Shown one piece after another: positions 1-11,411 of a stretch of DNA of 64,000 nt (its first letter is position 1; every line of letters starts with the position of its first letter). Source of the stretch: Penicillium oxalicum (taxonomy: Eukaryota > Ascomycota > Eurotiomycetes > Eurotiales > Aspergillaceae). The DNA lies in contig NC_064654.1 in assembly GCF_001723175.1 (NCBI RefSeq), positions 1,240,001 to 1,304,000 of the forward strand, given 5' to 3'. The notes beneath the pieces are model-generated. The model saw nothing but the letters and a program-made list of their open reading frames with translations. It was not told the DNA's origin and did no database searches. The translations under genes were made by a program, and so were the position numbers.

Positions 1-329
1 TCTAGAAGCTACCATATGTACAATGATCACTCCCATCGCCAATGCTTTCATGCTCACGAGGACTCCAACTGCCTCAGGCGTCCTCGCTTTCCAGATGCGA
101 CGCCTTGCGCTCCTCAGCCGAGCGACCCACTCCGAGTGACCACGGCCGGACTCATCGGAGGCTTCTAGTTTACCTAAGCACTCGGGCAGCGTCATCGCCA
201 AGATGCCCGACTGGAAAGTAGCTGTCCCTCTCTGGCTCGTGTGTTCCCCTCATCCTCCTCACTCAACCCCTTTTTACCCCCACCTACAACCTCGACAGTA
301 GAGAGCTCCTCCTGTCACTAACCACCACA
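1..329 (+). promoter_or_regulatory. Upstream region of ARPC1
   Basis: No coding region is recognisable here. The last 100 bases before the ARPC1 start are pyrimidine-rich (CT-rich runs around 225-300), as is usual for fungal promoters and transcription start regions. The start codon at 330 has A at -3 and G at +4, a good context. No TATA box stands out. The left window edge may hide more of the promoter or a neighbouring gene. Confidence 0.5.
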
Positions 330-1636
330 ATGGCTACTCCTCAAGTGCACCACCTGTTCCACGCCCCAATTGCCGACCACTCCTTCTCATCGGACCGCCA
401 GACCCTCGCCGTCGCCCGCGACAACAATGTGGAGCTGTACCAATCGTCAGGCAGCAAGTTCACCTTGAGCGACGAGTTGAAGGGCCACGACAAGACTGTC
501 ACTAGTGTCGACATTGCGCCCAACAGCGGTCATATCGTCACTTGCTCGCAAGGTACGAGATATCAAAATTAAGAAGCAGTCGCGTGCTTTGGATAACTCA
601 TGCGTGTTTACCCTTCAGACCGTAACGCCTACGTCTGGGAAAAGACCGCTTCTGGCTGGAAGCCCACGCTCGTTCTTCTCCGAATCAACCGTGCCGCAAC
701 CTTTGTGCGTTGGTCGCCCTCGGAGCAGAAATTCGCCGTCGGCTCCGGAGCCCGCGTGATCGCGGTCTGCTACTTCGAAGAGGAAAACGACTGGTGGATC
801 TCGAAGCATCTGAAGAAGCCGATCCGCAGTACCATCACCACTCTTGCCTGGCACCCGAACTCGGTTCTTCTGGCTGCCGGATCCACCGACTCTCACGCTC
901 GTGTTTTCTCCAGCTTCATCAAGGGTATCGATCAGCGCCCGGAGCCCAGCGCCTGGGGTGAGCGTCTCCCGTTCAATACCATTTGTGGAGAATTCCTCAA
1001 CGATACCGCTGGCTGGATCCACGGTGTCTCTTTCTCCCCCAGCGGTAACGCCCTTGCTTTCACCGGACACGATAGCAGTGTCACTGTTGTCTACCCGAGC
1101 GCTCCGGAGCAGCCTCCCGCGCGATGCTCAACATCTCTACCCGTCTGCTGCCACTCAACAGCCTGATCTGGAACGGCGAAAATGAAATCATTGCTGCTGG
1201 ACACGTATGTGACTATTATCATTAGCTTATTCCCTGTCCTACCCACGAATATGGAGTCTCTAACACCTTCTGAAATTTAGGACTGCGAGCCCTTCCGCTT
1301 CCAAGGTGACGAGAATGGCTGGCAGCTGACTGGCTCCTTGGAGAAGCAGGGTGGTACCGGAGCCACCGGTGCCCGCGAGGAGTCTGCCTTGAACATGTTC
1401 CGTCAAATGGATCTCAAGGGTCAAAGCTCCGTAGACACCAAGCTCAAGTCCACTCACCAGAACACTGTGAACACTATTCGTGTCTTTGAAGAATCCAACG
1501 GACAAGTCAGCTCTTTCAGCAGTAAGTTTTTTCTCTTAGTGTTTCCTGAAGCTATCATGGGTTTGAACAGGTGGGGCTAACCCTTGGAACTATAGCCAGC
1601 GGTGTTGATGGACGCGTTGTCATCTGGTCTACTTAG
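330..1636 (+). CDS. arc40: Arp2/3 complex subunit 1 (ARPC1/p41-Arc), WD40 protein, apparent 1-base frameshift
   Basis: WD40 beta-propeller subunit of the Arp2/3 complex, which nucleates branched actin at cortical patches and endocytic sites. Exons are 330-552, 619-1204, 1281-1521 and 1596-1636, with GT-AG introns. After correction the protein is about 363 residues, the family's usual size. The N-terminus [19 protein letters not shown] and blades such as the one with DRNAYVWEK and the ending [11 protein letters not shown] fit ARPC1. Exon 2 does not read through. After ...SAPEQPP (about 1118) the family continuation (RAML..., then [15 protein letters not shown]) is in a frame that needs one more C in the CCC at 1116-1118. 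As given, the frame ends at a stop near 1164. This is probably a sequencing deletion, because both flanks are perfectly conserved. It faces the MAP kinase gene tail to tail. Confidence 0.93.
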
Positions 1637-2845
1637 GTATTATAGCACTGATACATGCAGCCTTTTCATTCCTTCTCGAAATAGAGGAGGTGAATGCGAA
1701 CCAATCAATCTACACAGCCACCCAAAATTTCCGTACAGCCGTAGTCTTGGTTCCGCGGCGCGAATTCCTGGGGTGAATGACCGGAGGGATTAGGCTACGT
1801 AAACTCGCGGATCATGTCCCTAAAACTCAGGATACCCCACATACATGCCGACAACGAGCAGCTCCTGACAAGACCACAAACACCCGAACTACCAGAACTG
1901 ATCGAGAAGGAAATCGCCTTTTCTTGAGAATGGAAAAAGCTTCAACGAAGCATCTTCCAATACCATAGAACCGAAAACCTCGGACCGGAATTCCATAGTC
2001 TGTGATCGTTCCGAATAAAACATGTTCATTGTTCAATACCTAATCTGCTCGCGTGTGACATTATCTTGAAAAAGGTCCGGCCCACAAAGAGAAACGGCGA
2101 TTGATTATTCGGCCTCATTTGCAATCGGCCTTGCGCTATCATAAAATAGTATACCACAAACAACAAGACTGAAAGGGGGAAGGAAGGGACCATTCATAGA
2201 TTATAAAAAAAGGAAGCAAGATCTCACGCCGAGGCCGGTGCGCATGCGCAGTCGACCGCAATGGCGTAAAAGAGGGATCCTGATCCCACGTGTATACGGG
2301 ATGGAAGACACATCAGTGTGCCGTGGCTGTGCCCACTTCCGTAAACGTGCCCCATGGGGGTGCGGCAAAAACTCTCGTTTCAAACCTTAGCTATTTGTCC
2401 GACGATCTTTCCGTCTTCCAAGATCTTTCCTGGACGATATTTCCTTTCTCTCTCTCTCTTTCAGAGAGGGTAATAGCTCGCGTCGTGAATGTGAAGCTCG
2501 GATGTGTAGATTGCATATCGTCCTCCTCCAGGGTCCCACAGCGAGACGAGGATGGAAAGTGAGTGGGGCGGTTGTTTGCTGGCATCAATAGAGGTGGCAC
2601 GTCAACAATCATAAGACTTGGTTGCATCAAGCGGATATATGCAAAGGGCACCGACGAGCGGCCAGGAGAAGCGTGTGTTTTCTCGGTCCTCGATTCGGAG
2701 CCAAAAAGAAACCAAAAAGAAAGGGGGATGCCAACTATCGTTTACGGATTGGCATGTCATCACTCGCGGGGGTAATTTCGAGATCATTCAAGTCGCACTG
2801 GCACCGCCGAAATGGTCCAAGATTTCGTAGTATCTAAGATGTCCA
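1637..2845. other. Convergent intergenic region, no gene seen
   Basis: This lies between the 3' ends of ARPC1 (+) and the MAP kinase (-), so it should hold both 3' untranslated regions. It contains a CT/GA-rich stretch near 2445-2468 (TTTCTCTCTCTCTCTTTCAGAGAGG-like) and one CACGTG at about 2287, but no convincing coding sequence. Confidence 0.5.
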
Positions 2846-4443
2846 TCAGAATCTGCCCTCGTCGAGTTTGGGAGGGGATGAATCGTACACCAAGGTCTTC
2901 CAAGTTTCGAGTGAGTGGTCCACATCCAAGCTCGCCCAATCAAACGGGACATCGGCCACAGGCTCATCTGCTGGATCGTGGTAGGAACTGAGGTACGGAT
3001 GTGACAAAGCTGCATCGGCTTTGATTCGTCTCTCTGGATCCCAGACCAGCAGCTTGTCCAGCATGTCTAGGGCTGTGTCTCAGGCGATTAATGCTTAGCC
3101 CTGCTTCCGGAGAAAGACTGCGACATACCATCAGGAAAAGCTTGCTTGATTTTCTTTTGCAAGGGAACTTTGGCGCGCTCGGGCAGTCCAGTAACAAAAT
3201 CGGACGTCTTGAGTACCGCGTCAGCCTTGGAGCAATTAGAATGTTTCGATTTTGGTCAAACTCACGCTCTTGGAACAGATGGTCTTGATCACCTCCGACG
3301 GGATTGAGCCCAGAAGGTCCGCGATGATTAGAAATTGATCCGTGTGATTACGGCCGGGGAAGAGAGGGGATCCTTCAATCATCTCGGCCAAAATGCACCC
3401 AGCACTCCACATGTCGATCTCAACGTTGTACTTTTGCCATGTGAGCATAGTCTCCGGGGCGCGGTAGAATCTCGTCGTGACATAACCAGTCATTTTGCGG
3501 TCCACCGTCCGGGCGAGACCGAAGTCGCAGATTTTGAGATCACAATTATTATCAATCAAAATATTACTGGGCTTGAGATCCCGGTGCACCACGCCTGCGG
3601 AATGAATGTACTTCAGAGCACGCTAGACCGAGGATCCATCAGTTACCGTTCACTCGGTAGTACCTTCGCGGAGTGGGGAACTCTGAGGGAACCCATCGCT
3701 TCCAATCAGACAGGATGGGACGGACCATGATTTGATAAAAAAAGTACTGGACGAATTGGTTTTCCATCGGTTTCGCCCGGATGATATGGGCAAGATCCGT
3801 TGCGAGAAGCTCCGTGACCAGATATCTGTCCCTCGGGTCCATCAGCCATTGTCGTCACTAGGCATCGGTCATCGCCGGCGGTCCACGTACATGTCGTCCA
3901 GCGGCGAGACGAAAATGTCTCGCAGGGAGATGATCTAATGGCGCAACCTCGATTAGCCTCATCTGCAGGAGGCGCAAACACTTCTCCGCGGAGCAGCTCG
4001 ACCCGCCGCGGTGATCACAACATACATTATCATGTGAAAGACTCCGCAAAAGCTTCACCTCTCGGATAGTCCTCTTCGCTTCGATTGTGGATTGGAACGG
4101 TCGGGGGATTTTCTTGACGGCGACTCCTTCTTTGGCCAGGAGATCGCTGCAGGCACTGATATTATGCGCCCGCGTCAGAGTTGGTCCACTTCTCCATCGC
4201 ATCCTTCTTACAATTCTCTGTACTGGGGATAGGATAATTACCAAACAATGCCGTGCGTTCCAATTCCCAGGATTCGCGGATCCGAGTATCTGGGAGCGCC
4301 TGGTCAGTTTGCCCCATCGTGTGCACGCGCAGCGCCCGTGTATTCCCAGGCCTTGATTGATGGGCGCGGCCAGCCACATACCTTCCGGTTAGATCAAAAG
4401 TACATCCTCCGACATGATGTGTCCTAATTTCAAATGTGTCCAT
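2846..4443 (-). CDS. mpkC: Hog1-type (MpkC-like) stress MAP kinase
   Basis: Serine/threonine MAP kinase of the Hog1/p38 class, acting in osmotic and oxidative stress signalling. Eight exons in sense order: 4443-4382, 4289-4242, 4155-4026, 3934-3891, 3825-3726, 3622-3266, 3207-3129, 3072-2846, giving 348 residues. Visible motifs: glycine loop GIGTHGIVC (residues 29-37), VAVKK with catalytic Lys51, HRDLKPSN with Asp143, DFG at 161-163, and activation loop TGY at 173-175, diagnostic of Hog1. Near the C-terminus the conserved docking segment [15 protein letters not shown] is present. It is more divergent than a typical Hog1: the loop is GIGTHG rather than GMGAFG, and [12 protein letters not shown] replaces VSTRYYRAPEIM. 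This and the lack of a long C-terminal tail suggest the MpkC paralogue rather than SakA/HogA; that assignment is an inference. Start codon chosen by alignment with the short Hog1 N-terminus. Confidence 0.9.
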
Positions 4444-6348
4444 GACCACGAGGACATCTGGGGAGGTTGATGCAGGCTGGACGGTGTCGAAAGCATGGAC
4501 TGTCCAGGGAGGATTTTTCGGTCCTCTCTGCGGCTGGCGCGTTGTGTGTAGTGTGTATAAGCGCTGGCATTGCCGTATTGACGAGATCTGATCCAACACA
4601 AGCTTGATATCAGGGGAGGGGGACAACTACCCCACCCAAACTGGCGGCAATCGGTGGACGAGAGATCGAACCCTTTGAGGACCACTGCTAAAAACAGGTT
4701 TCCGTGGATGCTTCAGCATGGTGGCCAATTGTGCTCCCCGGCTGTGCAGCTCCGGCCGCCTCACCCATCCAGGTCACATACAGTGAATTTGTCCTGTCCA
4801 CACGCTGCCTCGCTGAAGATCAGCATGGCCTCCACTCCATTCTTCTGCCCTCCCCTCTGCCTCTGCCCGGTTTGTTCCAGACGGCCCGCAATTTTGAGAA
4901 TCCTTCACAGTTGCCGGTTGAAAAATGGCCGATGGTATCCTCGGTGTTTCGGCGGGGCCCAGTTTGGTCCACCGAAATCAGCAGCAAATCCCGTGCCGCG
5001 GGAGCAGGACGCTCCGCTGACGTCATCGATTTCAACCGGAACCGCGTCTTTGGAAACTCGGACGGATTTTGGGGGACGCTAGACTTGTCAACTTGCGAGG
5101 TGCACCGTGTCCGTCTGTCCTGTGAGGCCACATCGACCAGTCACAGAGACGCTGATCCGAGGGGGTGTCCTGGCAGAGCATGTCCTTGCAGAGCCCCGTT
5201 CCATTCCAAGAGCACTTGGCACCAAAGAACTTGGTGGGACTGTGAGAAACACAGATCAAACGACATATTCGTTGGGCGCACACTAGGGGCCGCGCCCCCC
5301 GTCATGGCTCATTCCCCCATCGACCATCCTGATTGAAGCTGCGGCCACGATCGGACAATAGCTGGCCAAATCAATCCATGCCCATCATCCATCATCCATC
5401 ATTCACAGTGCGTGAATATCCGGTAAGCAGTCGCCGGTCGCAACGCGAGTAGGCTCTGGTCCGACCTCCTGCATCTGTCTGTGTGCACTGGCATGGAGGC
5501 TGAGCAGCGCCCGCGGAGCGGAGAGCGTGGCGTGGGTCCGTCATCACAAGGCGCCATTCTCGATCGGGTGGCCACTATCGTATACTGCTTCGACCACGGC
5601 TTGCCGGTCCCAAGCATCGACAACGTCGCGGGAAGATGAGAAGCATTGAAATATCAAAAAACTTCGCCAGGAACTAAACAACGCGGCGCGTCTGTCGCTT
5701 AAATGACAGATAAGCAGGTGGAGCCCCCGACTGCACTTAGCTCAGCCTTGTAGCTTGACTCCATCGCCGATTTTCATCGAGATCGGGAACAGGCCAATAA
5801 TCGACTCCAAATCGGTCCCGACACAACATTTCTCTTCAACATCGTCCCGATCCGCTGGACCGTTGCACAGACATGTGGCGCCCATGTTGCCATGAATTAA
5901 GATTTTCCAGAATAATGGAGAATGCTCAGGAAATGGGTAAAGCCTAAATTTGACAGCCCGACAAGACTGGTTCCCCCGCCGCCGGGACGACGACAGCGGG
6001 ATTATAAACGTCACCTCACCCGGACAACACCTCCCCTCAACCCACAACACGACACCTCTGCACCATTCACATTCCATGCATTGAAGCTGCTAAAATTCTT
6101 CAACTCCCCCTCCCCCCCCCCCCCCCGCGGCGAAAATATTCGTAATATTGAACCCTCGCTAGGAGTTAAGTCCCTGTTCTACGTGGTGAATGGTGCGACA
6201 GGACTCAACTAAACCTTCTGCCATCGCCCTCGTGCGTACTATATCTTCTGTGACTATTCTGAGCCACGTGGAGTGAGATTTGACGGGCATGTGAGCCTTC
6301 CCCGTGCCCTCTAAGGCTTCGTCACTTTCGTCCAGAAAGCAGACACAC
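4444..6348. promoter_or_regulatory. Divergent promoter of MAP kinase (-) and Zn2Cys6 regulator (+)
   Basis: About 1.9 kb between two divergent starts. Open frames exist (for example 4704-5336 on +) but have no family resemblance, no sensible splice structure, and a composition like translated noncoding DNA. A C-rich homopolymer lies at 6106-6126 (C5, T, C15). The stretch 5900-6348 is probably the leader of the regulator gene and contains several upstream ATGs. Confidence 0.5.
6190..6276 (+). promoter_or_regulatory. Upstream open reading frame (28 codons) in leader of Zn2Cys6 gene
   Basis: ATG at 6190, followed by 28 sense codons and TGA at 6274-6276, ending 72 bases before the chosen start of the regulator. 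A two-codon frame (ATG CAT TGA) occurs just before, at about 6075. If the transcript starts upstream of 6100, both would precede the main start and could limit its translation. The leader has not been mapped and may be spliced (a possible acceptor TCCAG lies at 6331-6335). Confidence 0.3.
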
Positions 6349-8928
6349 ATGGCCAGGAGAAATTCATTCAAACGTACCGACCGGTTGAATACGAAAGACG
6401 CGTCTGGGGACAAGCCATCAAAATCGACTTGGCCCCGACACCCGGATGCGGCAAGTTCCTCATCGAGCCCTTACCCCAACGTCGAGAACAGCTTGCCCAC
6501 CCCTCGTTCGGACGAGTCACCCTCTGGAGAGTCGGTCTCGGCAGGAGGTCGCAGAGCCTCGGTCCATCATGCAGGAGCACTGAATGCCAAGATTGCTATT
6601 CCTCGTGATGTGAGCAACGTTGGCCTGTTACCAACGGGACGTGTGTCCCGTGCCTGTGGTATATGCCGATCGCGTAAAGTCAAGTGTAGTGGTGAGCAGC
6701 CTGTGTGCCGACAATGTCGTGACTTGCACCTGGACTGTTACTATCCTCTGGGGTGGAATGAACGAATGAAAAAGTGAGTCCCTTCGACTGACTCCTTGAG
6801 TGCTACTGAGGCTATGTTGCCTAACACGGTATCCAGGGAAACGCATGATCTCACAGCGTTGCTACAAAACTACCGGAGTTTGGTCCAAGACCTCCTCGAA
6901 AGCGATAGTGGATCCTGTGGGCAGTGGGCTCAAGCTTTGATCGAAAAGGTGAGTACCGAGAGTCGCAGCTGACAGAATCGAGTTGTCCCGATAACCATGG
7001 CTTTCGCTCTAACCAAGATAAAAGTACCCGTTGTTGAAGGACGACTTGCCGGAATCAACTCAACGACAGTCACATGCTTCGCATGAAAGGGTTGAGTCTA
7101 GACCCCTAGCCCCAGCGATGGACCAACCCAGTCAGTCGTACGTGCCAGCTGAAGCTTTGTACCAGCTCACTAACTTCAATTTCGACGTTTCAGACCCCGG
7201 AGAACAAGTCGAGCCACCCTTGAACGCAGAGGGCGTGAAGAAGGAGGCGTTCGAGCAGCTCATCGGTGTTTTCCCATACATCGCTCCTCAGCCGGTTGAT
7301 AAATACGGGTTACCCCCACGCCAGATGGCGGATCTCCTCTTCGATGAGTACTGGAGTAATGTGCACCCATTTTTCCCCATGATCAATCGACCGCTATTCC
7401 GTTGCCAGTACCAGAACTTCTGGGATCAAGGTCAGCAACCAGGGGATAAATGGCTAGCTATCCTCAATGTTATCTTCGCCATTGCAGCCAAGCACGCATA
7501 CATGATCCAGGCACCGTGGCGGGGTGAAGATACTGATCACTTTGTCTTCTTCACTCGAGCTCGACTGCTGAGTCTGAGCGGAGAAGAGCTGTTCAGCCCG
7601 CCAAATCTTCAACAAGTGCAGCTCGAAGGCTTGATCGCATTTTATTTATTGGCCACTGATCAGATCGGCAGGTAGGTCACCAGAAAAACCAAGTCCTCAG
7701 AAGAACACGCAGGTACGAGGCACGCACTGGCATGGCACTGACATGGTTTTCTCGCACCAGAGCTTGGAGAGTATCTGCTTTAGCAGCTCGTTCTGCCATT
7801 ACTCTCAGTGTCAATCGCAACCAATCCAGAAAATTGCCCGCGAAATTGAGAGAGGCCCGATTCCGCCTCTGGTGGTGTCTGCATACCCTTGAGCAAACAT
7901 TGAGTCTCATCTCCGGTTATATTACTTCGATTCCGAAAGATCGACACGCACCACCTCTACCGATTCCATTTGAAGAGGAGGAGTTTGAAACCAACTCGTC
8001 GGCCTCGGCACTCCTCCAGCACCCGAGCGTCCGAATACAGTGGCTTCAAACCATAATGCCAAGTTCCCAAAGCTGGCAAAATGACGCCGATGGACAACCG
8101 TCTCAACAAGAATCAAGGCCCAGAGACGAAGCGTGGCTGAAAAGGCTTGAACCGAATTCTGGTCTTTTCTATCTGTTCTACTGCGACTTGGCGGTTATCA
8201 TAGAAGAGATCGTCAACCAGCTCCACATATCCAACATCTGGATTGATAAGGAGAAACGTCTTGACGATCTTCAATGTCGATTGGAGTACTGGAAGAATAG
8301 CCTCCCATCATCTTTGGATTTTGTATCAATCGATACGCAGAGCAGCGTGGAGCAAGTACGATACAAACTCGCACTTGCACTACACTACCAGAGTGCACGA
8401 ATCGTCTTAGGACGTCTCTGGTTCTGCCGGAAGAATGAGCTTGGCCCGGATGACTCCCAGCCTCTGAACAATTCTATGGCTTCGATGAATCTGGATGCCG
8501 CCAAGCAGATTCTCGATTTGATCCCGGATCAACCGGATACGATGCAGCTCTACAAGATGTTCCCTTGGTGGAGCATACTCCACTATATCTCCCAGGCTGC
8601 CAAAATAATCCTTTTCGAGCTGTCGATCGGGTGTGTGCACGTTCAAGAAAGCACGTCCCATCTCCTTTGGCTCTCCGAGAAAGCTCTTCAATGGCTCCAT
8701 GCAATGTCCACTAGCAGTCCAGGCGCGGAAAGAGCATGGCGGTCATGTGATGCTTTCTACCGAAAGCTGTGCGAGCAGATGGGATATAACACGGACAATG
8801 TCCCCCCGCGAATGGATAAACCAGAGGATTCTCTCTACGCAAATCAACAGAGTTCAGGCTCTATTGGTGATTTAGACAAATTCGATTTTCAAATTGACGA
8901 GTTCGAGTTGACTGATTGGATACCATGA
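6349..8928 (+). CDS. Zn2Cys6 transcription factor with fungal-specific domain
   Basis: Nuclear binuclear zinc cluster regulator. Exons 6349-6773, 6837-6948, 7025-7671 and 7761-8928 encode 783 residues. The zinc cluster spans residues 103-130 in the arrangement CX2CX6CX6CX2CX6C (CGICRSRKVKC ... CRQC ... C), followed by a basic linker and a probable dimerisation helix in exon 2. The middle homology region (PF04082 type) is seen as FDEYWSNVHPFFPMINRPLF, then LEGLIAFYLLATDQIGRAW, ending in the RLWW[CS]L-type motif FRLWWCLHTLEQTLS. The N-terminus is Ser/Pro-rich and low in complexity. The acidic C-terminus (LDKFDFQIDEFELTDWIP) looks like an activation domain. Target genes cannot be told; it is divergent with the MAP kinase and convergent with a phosphate-type permease. 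The start at 6349 is the first ATG in frame after the last upstream stop region. Confidence 0.88.
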
Positions 8929-9571
8929 GAGTGCTTTTCCAAGAGGAGCGAGGAGTATGTGTGATTTACAGGAGTAGTTTGCGATTCATGGGTGGCGTTT
9001 TCTGGTGGAAAAATCTCATCTTTTAAAGGCACAAGGAAGATTGTGTGTCCTTGTGCTAGCGGCTGTGCATCATCAACTGCCTGTAACAACCCTTTGTAAT
9101 CAAATTGTAGCTGTAAAAAATGCTCTTTGAGTCCAAGGTCACCCACAAAACTCGCACACGAAGTCAGTTTGGAAACATTCGAGGACCAAAGACTTGTACA
9201 CTACGATCAAGTCGATTAGAATGACTCGCTCTAATAAATGACATCTGTTTAAGGCCATCACTTACAATTGCCATCGCTCCATCACCTACATCCTCCGCAA
9301 ATATACACAAGCACGTGCATCTATGATCCATCGAAATTGCTCAAGCCCCTTTATAGGCAGTAAGAAGCTCAATCCATCTCTTCCTTAAATGGATACAAAT
9401 TACCAGGGGCGTTGCTAATATTAATAAGACTGAAACCTTTTCCTTTTGAATTCTCACATCGTAGTATTATGTATTGCTAAAATTCTAAGTAGCTTCGCCT
9501 AACCGGGCTTAATTCGGCATTACTTGAATAATCATCGCTCGCGTTATAATAGACTTTCGGACGCCTGTTCA
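8929..9571. other. Convergent intergenic region
   Basis: 3' flanks of the Zn2Cys6 gene (+) and the permease gene (-). The sequence is AT-rich from about 9180 to 9540, with no coding or RNA gene seen. One CACGTG occurs near 9312. Confidence 0.5.
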
Positions 9572-11411
9572 TCAAGAACGCGCACTTCCGAGGGTAGAAA
9601 CGTCGTACCCATGAGCCTCCAAATACTCACGGAACTCACGATCATGCTTGCTGATTGTGTCCTTGGAAAAGAAAATGTCAGCAATACGTCGCAAGAATCA
9701 GTCGACTCGACTCGCCCCCAGTTCTCCGGGACTACAGCCGTAAAAGGATAACACCCCAACTCACCTGTCCGATGTGAGGCAGGCCAAACCAGACAATTGC
9801 GGAAGCGAAAATGCACAACGAACTGGCGACAAAGAACGGATTCTGACCAGCAGCGATGGGATCTGGATTACTCTGCAGAATGGGAAAGACATAGGTGCCC
9901 ACAAAAGCACCAATCTTCCCAATGGCTGCTGCGATGGCGTAATACTGGCCTCGAACGGCAGTGGCGCTAGTCTTGGACGCCAAAAGGCCGATGTTGTCGC
10001 CGGGGCCGAGTTCCCCCAGAGACAAGAAGATACTGGACAAGGTCAGTCTTTGCGAGAGTCGGCTTCGGAGATTTTTTCTTTTCTTTTATATTATTTTCAA
10101 ATTCCGGACTTACCCGTAGACAACGACGAAGGCGGCAACGTTCTGGGGTAGACGCAGGTATGCGTAGCAGCCGGACATGATGAATCCCACCACGGCTTGA
10201 GCGGTCATGCCTAGAACCAAGCACTTGCGAGGACCGATCCAATCACTCACAAAAGCTCCCGCGAAAGAACCGGGTAGGTAGAAGAGATTGACAACCACGT
10301 TCCACCCAAAGGTGTGCCAGAGAGGAGCTGATTTGCCGAGAATAGTCTCCAGCCAGACGGAGGAGTAGGTTCCAAAGGCAAAGACAGAAAAATCGTAGAT
10401 GAACCAGACGAGGGAGACAATGAGCTATGAATTGTTTAGCATCTATCACACCTTTTTTTTGCAGTGCATTTTGCAGAAATTGAAAGGCGATTTTGCATAC
10501 CAGGTTCTTCCAGTGGTACCTGGCGCAAGTATGCATGTCAGCGGGTCATTCTCGCCTTGCAACCCAGGCATGGTAAATTAAACCAACGACTTACTTGATA
10601 ATCAGACCGTATGGGAAGCGATGCATACGCTCCTTGTTGAATTCCTCAGGCTCCTTCAGCTTCAGACGGAGGTACACCAAGCTCAATGGAGGCAAGACGC
10701 CCAATCCAAGAGCAATACGCCAAGGAGCCTCGAGACGGTCTTCCCCAAAGATCAACACGAGAACCATCGGTACAAACGCAGCCACGACGAAACCAAAATC
10801 GATGATGAAGTCGGTGAAGAAGATGAACCAACGGTTTCGATGGCCCTCCTTGAGCTCGTTGGTACTTTCAGCCGCGGCGACCGAACCAGCGGGATATTCA
10901 CCACCAATGCCAATACCCATGAGGAAACGATAGGCCGTGAGCGCGGCGAAAAGACCATTCGGACTTCCATGAGCGCCGTACGAACCAGCACTGAGGGCAG
11001 CAAACACGATCAGAATGATTGTTGACGCCATGAGAGACCATTTTCGCGAGAAGTAGTCGCTCGTGACACCGAAGATCAACATGCCAACGACCTCGCCGAC
11101 AAAGACGAGAGAGGATACATTGCGCAGCGCGGGGGAGTTTTTATAACTAGTCGGATAGATTCGGGATAGCATCGTGTCGACAGAGCCGATGACCTGCTTT
11201 GGTTAGCATTCTCTGTACACTGTGGTTTCCCATTCGTTAATCACACAGAGATCAGCCAACGTACACCATTAAGATATCCATCAGAGAAAAGTCCGGCACC
11301 GCAAGCAATGACAGGCCAGCTGCGCTCCCAGCGGCTCTTTTGAACGACCTGCAGTTCCTCCTCAACGCCGGAGGTGACCTTATCTGTCTTTTCAGTCTGT
11401 AGAGCGTCCAT
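9572..11411 (-). CDS. MFS phosphate/glycerophosphodiester:H+ symporter, Git1-like
   Basis: Plasma-membrane major facilitator transporter of the phosphate:H+ symporter family. Six exons: 11411-11265, 11193-10595, 10519-10501, 10424-10114, 10032-9765, 9661-9572, giving 477 residues. Exon 3 is a 19-nt microexon. Visible features: FSDGYLNGVIGSVDTML in helix 1, the MFS loop FGVTSDYFSRKW, the family signature GIGIGGEYPAGSVAAAE, and a C-terminal half with ELGPGDNIGLLASKTSATAVRG and GKIGAFVGTYVFP. The latter resembles Git1-type glycerophosphoinositol/glycerophosphocholine permeases more than Pho84, and the length is short like Git1. The substrate (inorganic phosphate or glycerophosphodiester) is inferred. 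An in-frame ATG lies 66 bases upstream (11477), but the start at 11411 gives the usual charged cytosolic N-terminus. Five CACGTG boxes upstream suggest control by a Pho4/NUC-1/PalcA-type factor. Confidence 0.85.

Noticed and set aside
3208..3265. Shorter 40-base intron (acceptor at 3226) in the MAP kinase
   Set aside because: The 58-base intron with acceptor at 3208 gives the exact Hog1 spacing ([14 protein letters not shown]) and a CTGAC branch site.
4704..5336. 210-codon open frame on + between the MAP kinase and the regulator
   Set aside because: No family resemblance, low-complexity and Cys/Trp/Arg-rich like translated noncoding DNA, no splice partner. It overlaps the likely promoters of two divergent genes.
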